Positions 1-7,053 of a stretch of DNA of 29,425 nt are shown in pieces. Within the stretch, counting starts at the first letter, position 1. Every line of letters starts with the position of its first letter. This DNA comes from a virus. The position numbers and the translations under genes are program-made. The stretch lies in the IMG/VR virus record IMGVR_UViG_3300048924_000120, positions 1-29,425 of that record; one strand, written 5' to 3'. Under the pieces are notes generated by a model, which searched no databases, had not been told where the DNA came from, and saw nothing but the letters and a program-made list of their open reading frames with translations.

Positions 1-1
1 C

Positions 2-1207
2 GAAGTTGCGGTCACGCTTGAACCAAGCTTATTCACACACCCTTGGCACCGAAACTTATTGAAGATGATCCAAGAACTACACCGGATGGGGCAGGAGCTG
101 TCCATGACCAGAGTGGTAACGGTGTTTGAAAAGCATATGGAGAAGGTGGGGGGAGTTTCCTACCTTTCCGAACTAACTCGCTCAGCCTTCTCAATTTCCA
201 CATTGGAGCAGAATATCAGGCAGCTCATTGAAACCGATGCTCGTCGTAAAGCACTGGATTTGGTTGGTGAGTACCGTGAAAAATTCATGGATATGTCAGC
301 AGGTGGATTTGAGGAATTGCTGGATCAATTTGAACAGCGCTCTTTGGATATCCGGCCGAAAGCTTTGCGGGAAGATACCACGGTGGACGACATCATCCAG
401 TGGTATGAGGACTTAGTGCTTAAAACACAGGACCCTGCCCGAGCTCTTGGCATTATGACAGGCTGGTCAGCACTGGATAGACTGACGCTGGGATTTCAAC
501 GGACGAACTTAATCGTCATTGGAGCTCGGACCAGTATGGGTAAATCTGCCGTGGCAAATGAAATCAAGATGCGGGCTACCCAGCGGGGACATAGGGTTGC
601 GGACTTTAGCTTAGAAATGTCCAAAGCACAAATCTACAACCGGATGATCGCTAACCTATGCAGCATTCCCTTGCAGGCGATACGTTCAGGTCACCTGAAG
701 CCAGAACAGATTGAGCGTATTTCTACGCAGATGGAGTTTTTACGAAAAATTCATATCGACGATAGTCGCGGGGTGACTGCGGAGTACATTTGTTCCGAAA
801 TGCGTCGATTGAAGCGGCAAGAAGGACTTGATTTGGTCATCGTAGATTACTTGCAAGAAGTGGTTGAGCCTGCTGAACGCAACGACAACAGCGGTTCTGG
901 ATTGCATCGTGTATGTCAGAAGCTTCGGAAAGCTGCAAAGGATTGTGATTGTGCAATGATCGGTTTATCACAGGTCAAGCAGGATGTGGAGAGCCGACAG
1001 AATAAAAGGCCGTTCGTTTCGGACTTATCAGGCAGCGCGGCAATCAGTGCGGTTGCTGACGATATCATGCTGCTGTACAGGGACGAATACTACAATCCTG
1101 ACACACCGGACCCAGGTATTTTGGAAATCAACCTCGCAAAACAACGTAATGGTCCTACTGGGGTGGTGAAACTCAAATTCGAGAAAGAAACACAGCAAAT
1201 CGCATAA
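2..1207 (+). CDS. dnaB: DnaB-like replicative helicase, 5' end cut by the window edge
   Basis: Hexameric 5'-3' replicative helicase of the DnaB family, which unwinds DNA at the phage replication fork. The reading frame is open to the left edge, and the residues before the first start codon (TTG at 59) fit the DnaB N-terminal domain, which continues through GGVSYLSEL. The gene is therefore truncated by the window and does not really start at 59. The RecA-like C-terminal domain shows Walker A (ARTSMGKS, near residue 170 of the visible part), Walker B (LVIVDYLQ, near 278) and the late DLSGSAAISAVADDIMLLYR segment, where DnaB normally has its DNA-binding loop and arginine-finger region. A small gene follows 14 bp downstream in the same operon. 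The family call is firm; whether a separate helicase loader lies upstream cannot be seen. Confidence 0.93.
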   Translation, partial: EVAVTLEPSLFTHPWHRNLLKMIQELHRMGQELSMTRVVTVFEKHMEKVGGVSYLSELTRSAFSISTLEQNIRQLIETDARRKALDLVGEYREKFMDMSAGGFEELLDQFEQRSLDIRPKALREDTTVDDIIQWYEDLVLKTQDPARALGIMTGWSALDRLTLGFQRTNLIVIGARTSMGKSAVANEIKMRATQRGHRVADFSLEMSKAQIYNRMIANLCSIPLQAIRSGHLKPEQIERISTQMEFLRKIHIDDSRGVTAEYICSEMRRLKRQEGLDLVIVDYLQEVVEPAERNDNSGSGLHRVCQKLRKAAKDCDCAMIGLSQVKQDVESRQNKRPFVSDLSGSAAISAVADDIMLLYRDEYYNPDTPDPGILEINLAKQRNGPTGVVKLKFEKETQQIA

Positions 1208-1221
1208 AGGGAGGAACGGAC

Positions 1222-1389
1222 ATGGGGAAGCAGACACGGCCATCGCGGCCGACCCGCCGCCAGAAAGAGGAAATGAAGGCTTGGAAGCTCAAGCCTAGCA
1301 CCTGGTTAGTGGTGCTAGATACGGATTTGGAAATGGTTCTTATCAGCAAGTCTGGGATCAAAAAACGTACTATCCGGCGAGGTGCGTAA
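1222..1389 (+). CDS. small basic phage protein (DUF6906-like), 55 aa
   Basis: A 55-residue protein that starts at an ATG 8 bp after a strong GGGAGGA site. It has a basic N-terminus (RPSRPTRRQKE), a core NWLVV-type stretch (STWLVVLDTDLEMVLI) and a basic end (KKRTIRRGA). The pattern 'PTRRQK...WLVV.D....M.....G..RTIR' resembles the short DUF6906-type proteins seen in Firmicute phages; this is pattern recall, not a search result. The function is unknown. Its stop overlaps the start of the next gene (TAATG), so the two are probably translationally coupled within the replication operon. Confidence 0.7.
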   Translation: MGKQTRPSRPTRRQKEEMKAWKLKPSTWLVVLDTDLEMVLISKSGIKKRTIRRGA

Positions 1390-1601
1390 TGCAGCCGTCA
1401 TGTTGGACCAGATGGTCCGTCTATGAATACATGAAGCGGCGCTTTGTCTGCACTGGACAAGTTCCCGACGAGACGGAATTACTCGAGGAGCTGCCCAACA
1501 TTGATCGGAGTGAGCTGTCTGAGGGGATGGCTGAATTTCGCCTGATTCTTGGTGACTGGCCGATTGCTGGAAGTGTGTTGTCTTGCAGCTATGATGCCTG
1601 A
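1389..1601 (+). CDS. hypothetical phage protein, 70 aa
   Basis: A 70-residue acidic protein that I do not recognise. It begins at the ATG overlapping the stop of the gene before it, and it ends 18 bp before the RuvC-like gene. It has an aromatic and basic N-terminus (RWSVYEYMKRRFVC), an acidic middle (DETELLEELPNIDRSELSEG) and a hydrophobic end. There is no signal peptide and no membrane segment. Its tight packing between helicase and resolvase genes suggests a replication or recombination accessory role, but that is only context. Confidence 0.6.
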   Translation: MQPSCWTRWSVYEYMKRRFVCTGQVPDETELLEELPNIDRSELSEGMAEFRLILGDWPIAGSVLSCSYDA

Positions 1602-1619
1602 AATGAGGAGGAAGAAAGT

Positions 1620-2153
1620 TTGAAGATTATGGGGATTGATCACGGTACAAATTTTGCTGGTTGGGCCACAATGCGAAATGGTAAGCCGATAGAATTTGGA
1701 TTAAGGGACTATTCATCAATTACAATGCCTGGGGTTTTGGATGCCATCTATCAGGACACATTCCGACTGATCGAGCAGGAAGAACCGGAAATGATTGTAC
1801 TGGAGCGTCCAGTTCACTTTAAAAATGCCAATAGTGTGTTAGCTCTTGTCGGGGCGTATACTTCCGTTTCCTTGGCTGCTCTGCATTTGGACAAGCCGAT
1901 TGTGGGCATCCGTCCTTCAGAGCTCAAAATTCAGACTGGTAAAGGAAATGCGGATAAAGAGACAGTCGCCATGGAAATGCAGATGTTGTTTGACCTCGAC
2001 TATGACGAAATTGCGGTTCCTGTTTTATACAAGAGGAATGATCCACGGGGCAAGTACAAAATTGGGGACATAAGGGAACGTCTTTTTGATCCTTCAGACG
2101 CTATCGCACTTTGCTGGGCCTATCATCAAAATTTCATTAAGGGAGTGGCTTAA
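1620..2153 (+). CDS. RuvC-like Holliday junction resolvase
   Basis: An RNase H-fold endonuclease of the RuvC type, expected to cut four-way DNA junctions formed by phage recombination or replication, possibly debranching DNA before packaging. The N-terminal strand carries the first acidic residue (GIDHGTNFAGWA, D7), the second is in IVLERP (E62), and the C-terminal acidic pair is D157/D160 in DPSDAIAL. The basic stretch KGNADK lies between them, as in RuvC. At 177 aa it is close to the usual RuvC length. The start is a TTG 7 bp after AGGAGGA; an in-frame ATG at 1629 is less well placed. The next gene starts 2 bp after the stop. Confidence 0.85.
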   Translation: MKIMGIDHGTNFAGWATMRNGKPIEFGLRDYSSITMPGVLDAIYQDTFRLIEQEEPEMIVLERPVHFKNANSVLALVGAYTSVSLAALHLDKPIVGIRPSELKIQTGKGNADKETVAMEMQMLFDLDYDEIAVPVLYKRNDPRGKYKIGDIRERLFDPSDAIALCWAYHQNFIKGVA

Positions 2154-2155
2154 AG

Positions 2156-3133
2156 ATGAGCTATATAAATTTCAAAGGTACGGTTAAAAAGATCAATCTC
2201 AAGTCATCAGAAGAAACGGAAATTACAATCAGTATCCCAGCTTCTGAGCTAGACGGCCAATATAATACGCTTCAAAGCATGCTGGAACTTAAAGTTATCG
2301 GAGGTTTGGATTCACAGATTGTCACGTACAAAGTTTTGAAGAATGCCAGAACGGGCAAGCCAATCACGAAATACACCGTGGACGATGTTGGTGTGGTATC
2401 TGTAGCGAAGCCAGAAGGGGAGCAGCTTTCTATGGACTTGGGGCTTCCTCCTGAGAAAGTGGAGGTTAAAGCTGATCCAGAGCAAATTGACCTTGAAGTT
2501 ATTCAGGACTTTATACTTAGCGGCCTGGCGCCATGCTTTGACGACATGCAGTATGACTTTTTGGAAATCACAGAGCGCTTGGCCGGTGGGGACACCTATC
2601 TGAAAATAGCTGCTGATATCGGTATGGGTGTGGGCGTTTTTGTGGTTATGGTGGATGAATACCGGAAGCGGGTCGCGCCAATGGCTGCCAAGTGGGATGA
2701 ATGGCGCAAAGGCCAAGTCAATACGGTACCGCCGAAAGATGGGGAGCCATTAAACAGTCAGCAAGAAGAACAACAAAATGGCGATCAGCCGGAAGAACAA
2801 GAAGGTGCTAATACTGATTCGTCCGAGCAGACTGAAGAAAATGAATCTGAGGACAACAACAAGCCGGAGGACGACTCAAATCCTGCTACTGACACAGATT
2901 CCGAGACGACAGTTGATAAGGAGGAACTGGAGGAATACATTCTGAAAGTCCGTCCTAACTTCGACGATATCCCTGTTGATTTCCCTACTTTGCTTCAGCA
3001 GCGTCGTGAAGAAGGCAAGACATGGATGCAGATTGCTAAAAGCATCGGCTTGACCAGTGGCCAGATTACTACCAAATGGACTGCCTATAAGAAGATGGTT
3101 GCCAAGCAAATGAGAAACGGGGGAGCGGCGTAA
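2156..3133 (+). CDS. hypothetical protein with a duplicated C-terminal domain joined by an acidic linker
   Basis: A 325-residue protein with three visible parts. Residues 1-105 are a soluble domain (FKGTVKKINL...). Residues of about 111-184 and 255-323 are two copies of one module: both show a hydrophobic lead, an FDD triplet, a DF pair, a G-T/D stretch, an IA..IG helix and a Y.K.VA..M ending. The linker (about 185-255) is almost entirely Q, E, D, N, S and T, so it should be disordered. The IA-SIG-LTSGQITTKW segment of the second copy looks helix-turn-helix-like. I do not know a named family for it. Its place after a resolvase and helicase suggests a DNA-linked role, such as a recombination or regulatory factor; this is inference. 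The start is an ATG 2 bp after the stop before it. Confidence 0.8.
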   Translation: MSYINFKGTVKKINLKSSEETEITISIPASELDGQYNTLQSMLELKVIGGLDSQIVTYKVLKNARTGKPITKYTVDDVGVVSVAKPEGEQLSMDLGLPPEKVEVKADPEQIDLEVIQDFILSGLAPCFDDMQYDFLEITERLAGGDTYLKIAADIGMGVGVFVVMVDEYRKRVAPMAAKWDEWRKGQVNTVPPKDGEPLNSQQEEQQNGDQPEEQEGANTDSSEQTEENESEDNNKPEDDSNPATDTDSETTVDKEELEEYILKVRPNFDDIPVDFPTLLQQRREEGKTWMQIAKSIGLTSGQITTKWTAYKKMVAKQMRNGGAA

Positions 3134-3243
3134 GCCATTCCTTTCATAAAGCAACGTGGCCCCTACCCTCACGGGCTACGGCGGCCACCTGTATCTATAA
3201 AACAGAACGTATGATCTTATTTTTTCCTGAAAGGATGATATCT

Positions 3244-3684
3244 ATGAATGAATCTATGAAAAACAAGATTACCGTAGAACTGGAGGCGTTGCTTCTACGA
3301 ATGCAGCGCGTTAGTCAGATGATTGTCACTGTTGAGGGAAATTGGCCAGCACATTACAACAGGGAAAACCCGGAGGATCAGTACCTCCGTGGGATGTTTT
3401 GCCGGGTGGGAGACATCTTGGATGATGCTAAACGATTGCTTGACCAGGCCTTTGCTGAGGTTGTAGACGAGGGCGTCCTAACAAAAAATATGGGCGGTAG
3501 GTATGCTTTGCATGGGAGGGAGTTCACTTCTGGACAAACACTGGAGTGTCTGGTCCAAAATGACGACGGTAATCGTTGGGAGTTTTCGCGCATCGAACAC
3601 AACGGACATGATTATTACTTAGTCGATGACCGTAGCATACCACTTGAAGGGCTACGCGTTCGGTACAAACACATTGCACGCTGA
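3244..3684 (+). CDS. DUF5348-like phage protein, 146 aa
   Basis: A soluble 146-residue protein. The N-terminal half is helical (about residues 1-75); the C-terminal half has the pattern GRYALHGREFTSGQTLE...W..SRIEHNGHDYYLVD...LEGLRVR, which resembles the DUF5348 domain of Firmicute phages and mobile elements. The function is unknown. I chose the ATG at 3244 because AAGGA lies 8 bp upstream; an upstream in-frame ATG at 3211 has no site. The 110 bp before it contain a GTGGCC...GGCCAC inverted repeat (3156-3161/3183-3188). Confidence 0.75.
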   Translation: MNESMKNKITVELEALLLRMQRVSQMIVTVEGNWPAHYNRENPEDQYLRGMFCRVGDILDDAKRLLDQAFAEVVDEGVLTKNMGGRYALHGREFTSGQTLECLVQNDDGNRWEFSRIEHNGHDYYLVDDRSIPLEGLRVRYKHIAR

Positions 3685-3702
3685 GAAAGGGGGAGGTTGA
3701 TC

Positions 3703-4266
3703 TTGGCTCAAATAAGAATTGCAGAATTAGATAGAGCCCTCAAGGACGTAGCAGGTAAGCGAGCTGGTGTGTCACCTGAAGAATTTAAAAAGACAGAATA
3801 CCTGCTTTCAATAAATCCTCAAATAGTAAGAATAGTCAGAGACTATGAGTTTGCTGTAAAGTCCAGCATTTCTCTGAAAAGTTACGAGGGATCGAAAGGT
3901 CATGTTAGGCAAACAAAGGCTGTGATCCTCAAATATAAACGTCCGGAGCTTTACTTCCTGTTTAAAACGCTCACCAAAATTATACAGAGTTCCATTAACA
4001 ACTTAGTTAATCCGTACGAGCGAACTATTTTGGAACTTTTGTATATCAAAGGTGCGAGGTACCTTGTAGCGCAGTCATACATGGGGAAAGGTTACCGGAA
4101 CGACATGTACCCAATTAGTGGGAGTACGTTTGCTGAACGCAGAAGGGCAGCGATAAAAAAGGTAGCTCATAGCTTCCAAATACTCGGCTTGTTAGATTTG
4201 GTTCAAGCTGAATATCGAATTGGAGAACTGTCTAACTTGCAGTTTTTGGAGTTGAGACCAAGGTGA
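3703..4266 (+). CDS. ArpU/sigma-like transcriptional regulator (first of two)
   Basis: A 187-residue basic protein whose C-terminal half has a sigma region 4-like layout: YERTILELLYIKGARYLVAQ, then SGSTFAERRRAAIKKVAHSF, i.e. a helix-turn-helix whose recognition helix is followed by a basic helix. Such proteins usually control late phage transcription. I placed the start at TTG 3703, 6 bp after GGGAGG; TTG 3697 touches the site and cannot use it. It differs clearly from the ArpU-type gene at 4667, which has the same kind of C-terminus, so this window carries two related regulators. The target promoter is unknown. Confidence 0.65.
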   Translation: MAQIRIAELDRALKDVAGKRAGVSPEEFKKTEYLLSINPQIVRIVRDYEFAVKSSISLKSYEGSKGHVRQTKAVILKYKRPELYFLFKTLTKIIQSSINNLVNPYERTILELLYIKGARYLVAQSYMGKGYRNDMYPISGSTFAERRRAAIKKVAHSFQILGLLDLVQAEYRIGELSNLQFLELRPR

Positions 4267-4316
4267 GCTTGTATGAGTCAGATTATAGATGCTTTCCCCC
4301 TTTGGAGGTGTGAACC

Positions 4317-4556
4317 TTGGCAAATGTTAATGCAGCGATAGAGCGGCTCATGGATATGCGTTTGGAGCTGGATGATACGATGCGACTGCTCGGTTTTGAC
4401 CCGGAAGCATCGGATCGCCAGCAGGCAGGGACGGACGAGCGTGTGTTGCTTCATTTACAGGATATATACGATGTGTTGGATGCTCCGAGACCAAATGGGG
4501 GCTACGCGAAGCAACTGGTGCAAGAAGCGATGAAAATTGCAAAGGAAGAGATGTAA
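4317..4556 (+). CDS. small helical phage protein, 79 aa
   Basis: A 79-residue protein starting at a TTG 6 bp after GGAGGTG. It is mostly helical and charged (ERLMDMRLELDDTMRLLGFD at the start, GYAKQLVQEAMKIAKEEM at the end), with no cysteines, membrane segment or motif that I recognise. It sits between the two regulator genes and may be a small partner of one of them, but nothing in the sequence shows this. Confidence 0.6.
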   Translation: MANVNAAIERLMDMRLELDDTMRLLGFDPEASDRQQAGTDERVLLHLQDIYDVLDAPRPNGGYAKQLVQEAMKIAKEEM

Positions 4557-4587
4557 TGCTGTTCTTCTTCCACAAGAATACAAACAA

Positions 4588-4616
4588 CCCCGCATTCCTT
4601 GGCCGGGCTCGCGGGG
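4588..4616. terminator. GC-rich hairpin without a clear U-tract
   Basis: CCCCGC at 4588-4593 pairs with GCGGGG at 4611-4616 around a 17-nt loop. On the plus strand it is followed by GTCATCACT, not by T. On the minus strand it is followed by TTGTTTGT, so if it terminates anything, the minus direction fits better, although no minus-strand gene is visible here. It could also be a processing or stability element between 4317-4556 and the ArpU gene. Confidence 0.3.
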
Positions 4617-4666
4617 GTCATCACTCTTAAACCTCACCAAATTATACCACGGGTGAGGGGAACATA

Positions 4667-5152
4667 ATGGGGAAAAGAAGAAAAAACAGCTTACAACTGA
4701 CTTTTAACATTCTGCCGGTCGATGAGAAAGCCACCCGCCTTGCGGTGGAGGAATATCTGGAGACAGTTCGGCAGTATCGGCAGATTGGTTTTGTACGGCG
4801 CGAGGCTGCTATAACGCAGTCCTATACTTATAGAGAGCATCAATCCACCAATGCGATCAGCAAGCAGACGGAGGAAATTGCCACATACAACGTGGACAAG
4901 GAGGCAGAGCTTCAGGCTAAAGATCGGCTGTTGGAGCTTGCAATGAGCAAATTGTCCAGTATGCAACGGGAGGTTATTCAGCGAAGCTACCTGGATCATG
5001 AAGGGGAATTCGATTACATCAGTTGCGGAGAGATGGGAATTAGTGATAGTACGTTTCGACGTTTAAAAGGAGAAGCGGTAGGGATTCTTGCAACTGCGTT
5101 AAAGTTAACAGTTTTTAATAAGACTGATGAAATATCGTTTGAGGTCGGCTGA
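4667..5152 (+). CDS. ArpU-family late transcription regulator
   Basis: A 161-residue regulator of the ArpU type, a sigma-factor-like family that controls late gene expression in Firmicute phages. The N-terminus is basic (MGKRRKNSLQ), the middle helical (ATRLAVEEYLETVRQYRQIG), and the C-terminus carries the region 4-like helix-turn-helix (LSSMQREVIQRSYLD followed by ISCGEMGISDSTFRRLKGEA). The length is typical. The start is an ATG after GAGGGG. It is the last gene before a terminator (5142-5165) and the accessory region, the usual spot for the late switch in PBSX-like phages. Confidence 0.82.
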   Translation: MGKRRKNSLQLTFNILPVDEKATRLAVEEYLETVRQYRQIGFVRREAAITQSYTYREHQSTNAISKQTEEIATYNVDKEAELQAKDRLLELAMSKLSSMQREVIQRSYLDHEGEFDYISCGEMGISDSTFRRLKGEAVGILATALKLTVFNKTDEISFEVG

Positions 5153-5165
5153 TGTCGACCTTTTT
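5142..5165 (+). terminator. rho-independent terminator after the ArpU-type regulator
   Basis: AGGTCG (5142-5147) and CGACCT (5156-5161) form a 6-bp perfect stem with an 8-nt loop, followed by TTTTT. The stop codon of the regulator lies inside the loop. Confidence 0.75.
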
Positions 5166-5227
5166 AATCCAAAATCATTAGTTTAGATTATAATTGGAAT
5201 ACAAAAATGTGGAATGGGTGATTGAAC

Positions 5228-5962
5228 ATGGGGTTTTCATCTGAATTTAAGATGTTTTTTGATGAAATAAAAGCATTTTGTGACTTTCATCATAATAAAG
5301 AGATTTGGTTTCGGGGCCAAACATGTGACAAGCCTTTGAACTCCGGTTTATTTAGGATTGACCAGCTTAAAGAGATTGAAGATAAAAAAAATTATGAAGA
5401 GACGGCATATCGTAGATTTATAAGTCTTGGTCATCCTTTTTTAAATGGTGAGAAAGACTGGGAACTTCTATTTATTATGCAACATCATGGAGTAAAGACA
5501 AGACTGTTGGACTGGTCACCATCTCTTTTAACAGCTCTATTTTTTGCTACACAAAAAAATGAAGCACCTGTACTCTGGATGTTGCACCCCAGAAAACTTA
5601 ATAAAAAATGCGCAGGTGAGTATACCGTATTTTCAATGCCCATGATAGTCTCCTATGAGCGGTACATTATGACACCAAATCGTCTTTCATTTGGAACGGC
5701 AGCAATCTTCCCAACAAGAAATACCACACGCCAAGTAATTCAACAGGGTGTGTTTACAGTCCAAGGAGACGGTAACATACCGCTTGAGGAAGAATGTAAT
5801 GGTGCTTTAATTCGCGAAAGTATACTGAAGAAAATCGAAATTCCAGAATCCTTATTTGAAGAGATTAGATACTTTTTGAAACTCAACAATATTACTCAGT
5901 TCACTATGTATCCGGATTTAGATGGTCTTAGTAATCATATACATGATGCGTATTTGGAATGA
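5228..5962 (+). CDS. FRG-domain protein, candidate defence/exclusion cargo
   Basis: A 244-residue protein with an FRG domain, named after its FRG motif: WFRGQ at residues 27-31, and the second signature HHGVKTRLLDWS at about 86-97, followed by LTALFFATQ. FRG proteins occur widely in mobile elements, and some act in abortive anti-phage defence; the biochemical activity of the family is not settled. There is no signal peptide or membrane helix. The gene is AT-rich compared with its neighbours and lies between two terminators (5142-5165 and 6087-6111), which is the layout of an independent cargo gene. A TATAAT at 5189-5194 may be its -10 box, but no good -35 is seen. The start is ATG 5228 with GGGTG 7 bp upstream; TTG 5222 is an alternative. 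Confidence 0.82.
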   Translation: MGFSSEFKMFFDEIKAFCDFHHNKEIWFRGQTCDKPLNSGLFRIDQLKEIEDKKNYEETAYRRFISLGHPFLNGEKDWELLFIMQHHGVKTRLLDWSPSLLTALFFATQKNEAPVLWMLHPRKLNKKCAGEYTVFSMPMIVSYERYIMTPNRLSFGTAAIFPTRNTTRQVIQQGVFTVQGDGNIPLEEECNGALIRESILKKIEIPESLFEEIRYFLKLNNITQFTMYPDLDGLSNHIHDAYLE

Positions 5963-5974
5963 ACTGTCTCAATC

Positions 5975-5992
5975 TTGACCGGAAATTGACCG
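5975..5992 (+). repeat. tandem TTGACCG direct repeat, operator-like
   Basis: TTGACCG occurs at 5975-5981 and again at 5986-5992, 11 bp apart (one helical turn), between the FRG gene and the gene at 6148. The ACCGGA/ACCGTT half-sites resemble, in reverse orientation, the repeat at 7029-7044. Confidence 0.45.
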
Positions 5993-6086
5993 TTTTATGA
6001 TCCGCCACTGGACTTTTCATGTAGTAAAGTTATATCATGGAAAATCAAATAAGGAACGCATCGCAGCTTTCAAGCCTCGGTGATCA

Positions 6087-6111
6087 GGTCGGCCAATGTG
6101 CCGGCCTTTTT
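6087..6111 (+). terminator. rho-independent terminator after the FRG gene
   Basis: GGTCGGC (6087-6093) pairs with GCCGGCC (6100-6106) around CAATGT, with one G-U pair, followed by TTTTT. It stands upstream of the gene at 6148, so that gene needs its own promoter or read-through. Confidence 0.8.
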
Positions 6112-6147
6112 GATTTCTCTATAAAACTATATTCGGAGGAATTAATC

Positions 6148-6405
6148 ATGTCTACAAAACCACGTTTCGCATTTTTGAGTGAGGACGGAATCCTACGCTT
6201 ACACGATGAGGAGCACGCTTCGCAGCACGGCAAGCACGTACAAACAAGCCTGACTGACGACGAGAGTGGCTACCCAGTCGTTGAGGGTCAGGGCGTTGTG
6301 TACTATGCCTTTGAGGACAAGGCTTACGTCAAAGGCAACAAGAAAGATGGCCAGCTTATCCCGACACCGTTGGTGCTCAAGCAACTCGCAGCAAAGCTCC
6401 TGTAG
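6148..6405 (+). CDS. hypothetical phage protein, 85 aa
   Basis: An 85-residue soluble protein beginning MSTKPRFAFLSEDG and ending LVLKQLAAKLL. The start is the ATG at 6148, 6 bp after GGAGGA; the longer in-frame start at 6037 would have to be translated through the terminator at 6087-6111, so I rejected it. Codon use and the strong site indicate a real gene. I do not recognise the family. It is followed by about 410 bp without a convincing gene. Confidence 0.7.
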   Translation: MSTKPRFAFLSEDGILRLHDEEHASQHGKHVQTSLTDDESGYPVVEGQGVVYYAFEDKAYVKGNKKDGQLIPTPLVLKQLAAKLL

Positions 6406-6661
6406 TTTTTGAATGTGGTGGCGGAAGAGAGACGCTACAACGTAGGATGACACCTGCAGATGACAGTTGATAGCCTCAGTGACTCCTGCAAGGGGATAGA
6501 GGGACATACTGCTCAGCGGCATAGACCAGTGCGCGCAAGGGAAGGCCCGATTATGTGGCCGCGAACAAGGGTAGATCCTTGCTTCACTTAGAGGCACCCG
6601 TAACGCACAGCGGTAGATCGACACAGTTTGCAGATTGCGGTTAAACGGTAAGTCATTCCAT

Positions 6662-6682
6662 GCGGGGGAGAGTGGCCCCCGC
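6662..6682. repeat. perfect 7-bp GC hairpin
   Basis: GCGGGGG (6662-6668) and CCCCCGC (6676-6682) flank a 7-nt loop AGAGTGG. No T-run follows on either strand, so it is not a standard terminator; it is part of the structured non-coding stretch. Confidence 0.55.
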
Positions 6683-6695
6683 CCACATTACTCAT

Positions 6696-6787
6696 GGCAC
6701 GCGCAGGCGGCAAGGAACCAGTTAACCAGCGGAAACATGAAACAGCCTGGTCAGAACCCTTGCGCGGTTCAATTCCGCAGCGTGTCT
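6696..6787 (+). ncRNA. tRNA-like element (acceptor stem plus T-arm), function uncertain
   Basis: GGCACGC (6696-6702) pairs with GCGTGTC (6780-6786) over 7 bp (one G-U), and a T-arm lies directly before the 3' strand: GCGG-TTCAATT-CCGC (6764-6778), whose loop matches the GTTCAANTC pattern of tRNAs. The middle does not fold as D and anticodon arms; instead GCAAGG (6710-6715) pairs with CCTTGC (6758-6763), with ACCAG/CTGGT inside. No CCA is encoded. It could be a decayed long-arm tRNA, a tRNA mimic, or chance. Confidence 0.3.
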
Positions 6788-6816
6788 TTTATTTTTTCAT
6801 CGATGGGAGCGATATT

Positions 6817-6978
6817 GTGAAAAAGAGCCCGAAAGCAGGGAAATGTATGCTTTGCAATGACCCCAATCCGAATCCAGAGAACACAACAATGGGTGCATCC
6901 TTTTGTGATACGTGCTGGGAAACCATGAAGTCGGGTGATGAGGATAAACTGGGTGAAAGAATTGTCTGGGATGATTAA
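6817..6978 (+). CDS. small zinc-ribbon-like protein, 53 aa
   Basis: A 53-residue protein with two cysteine pairs, CMLC near residue 11 and CDTC near 33, spaced as in a zinc ribbon; the C-terminus is acidic (SGDEDKLGERIVWDD). I start it at GTG 6817, with GGGAG about 9 bp upstream. The longer in-frame ORF from 6694 would run through the tRNA-like element and has no ribosome site. It probably binds zinc and a nucleic acid or a protein; the target is unknown. Similar tiny cysteine-rich proteins follow at 7306 and 7569. Confidence 0.65.
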   Translation: MKKSPKAGKCMLCNDPNPNPENTTMGASFCDTCWETMKSGDEDKLGERIVWDD

Positions 6979-7028
6979 TATCGAGAAAGTGAGCAAAAGC
7001 CAGCTTATAATGGTTTAACTGCCCATTT

Positions 7029-7044
7029 TCCGGTATTGTCCGGT
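7029..7044 (+). repeat. TCCGGT tandem repeat next to a promoter
   Basis: TCCGGT at 7029-7034 and 7039-7044, 10 bp apart, ends 9 bp before a -35 box. Read on the other strand it is ACCGGA-N4-ACCGGA, similar to the repeat at 5975-5992. Confidence 0.45.
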
Positions 7045-7053
7045 CTTAGTTCT

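Larger units (their letters stand above)
6406..6816. other. non-coding, structure-rich stretch
   Basis: About 410 bp with no ORF that has a ribosome binding site. It contains short inverted repeats: CAAGG/CCTTG near 6564-6580, a perfect 7-bp hairpin at 6662-6682, an enclosing CCATG (6658-6662)/CATGG (6693-6697) pair, and the tRNA-like element at 6696-6787. It is GC-richer than the cargo genes around it. It may hold one or more RNAs or remnants of them. Confidence 0.45.

Noticed and set aside
3156-3188. GTGGCC/GGCCAC inverted repeat before the DUF5348-like gene
   Set aside because: Only 6 bp with a 21-nt loop and no further support; mentioned in the gene entry only.
6037-6147. An in-frame ATG at 6037 for the gene at 6148
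   Set aside because: Translation would pass through a terminator; ATG 6148 has GGAGGA.
6406-6470. A GTGGCGGAAGAGAGACGC stretch similar to a tRNA-Leu D-arm
   Set aside because: No matching anticodon arm, T-arm or acceptor stem could be found around it.
6694-6816. An in-frame extension of the zinc-ribbon gene from ATG 6694
   Set aside because: No ribosome site before 6694; the extension covers the tRNA-like element, and GTG 6817 has a good GGGAG site.
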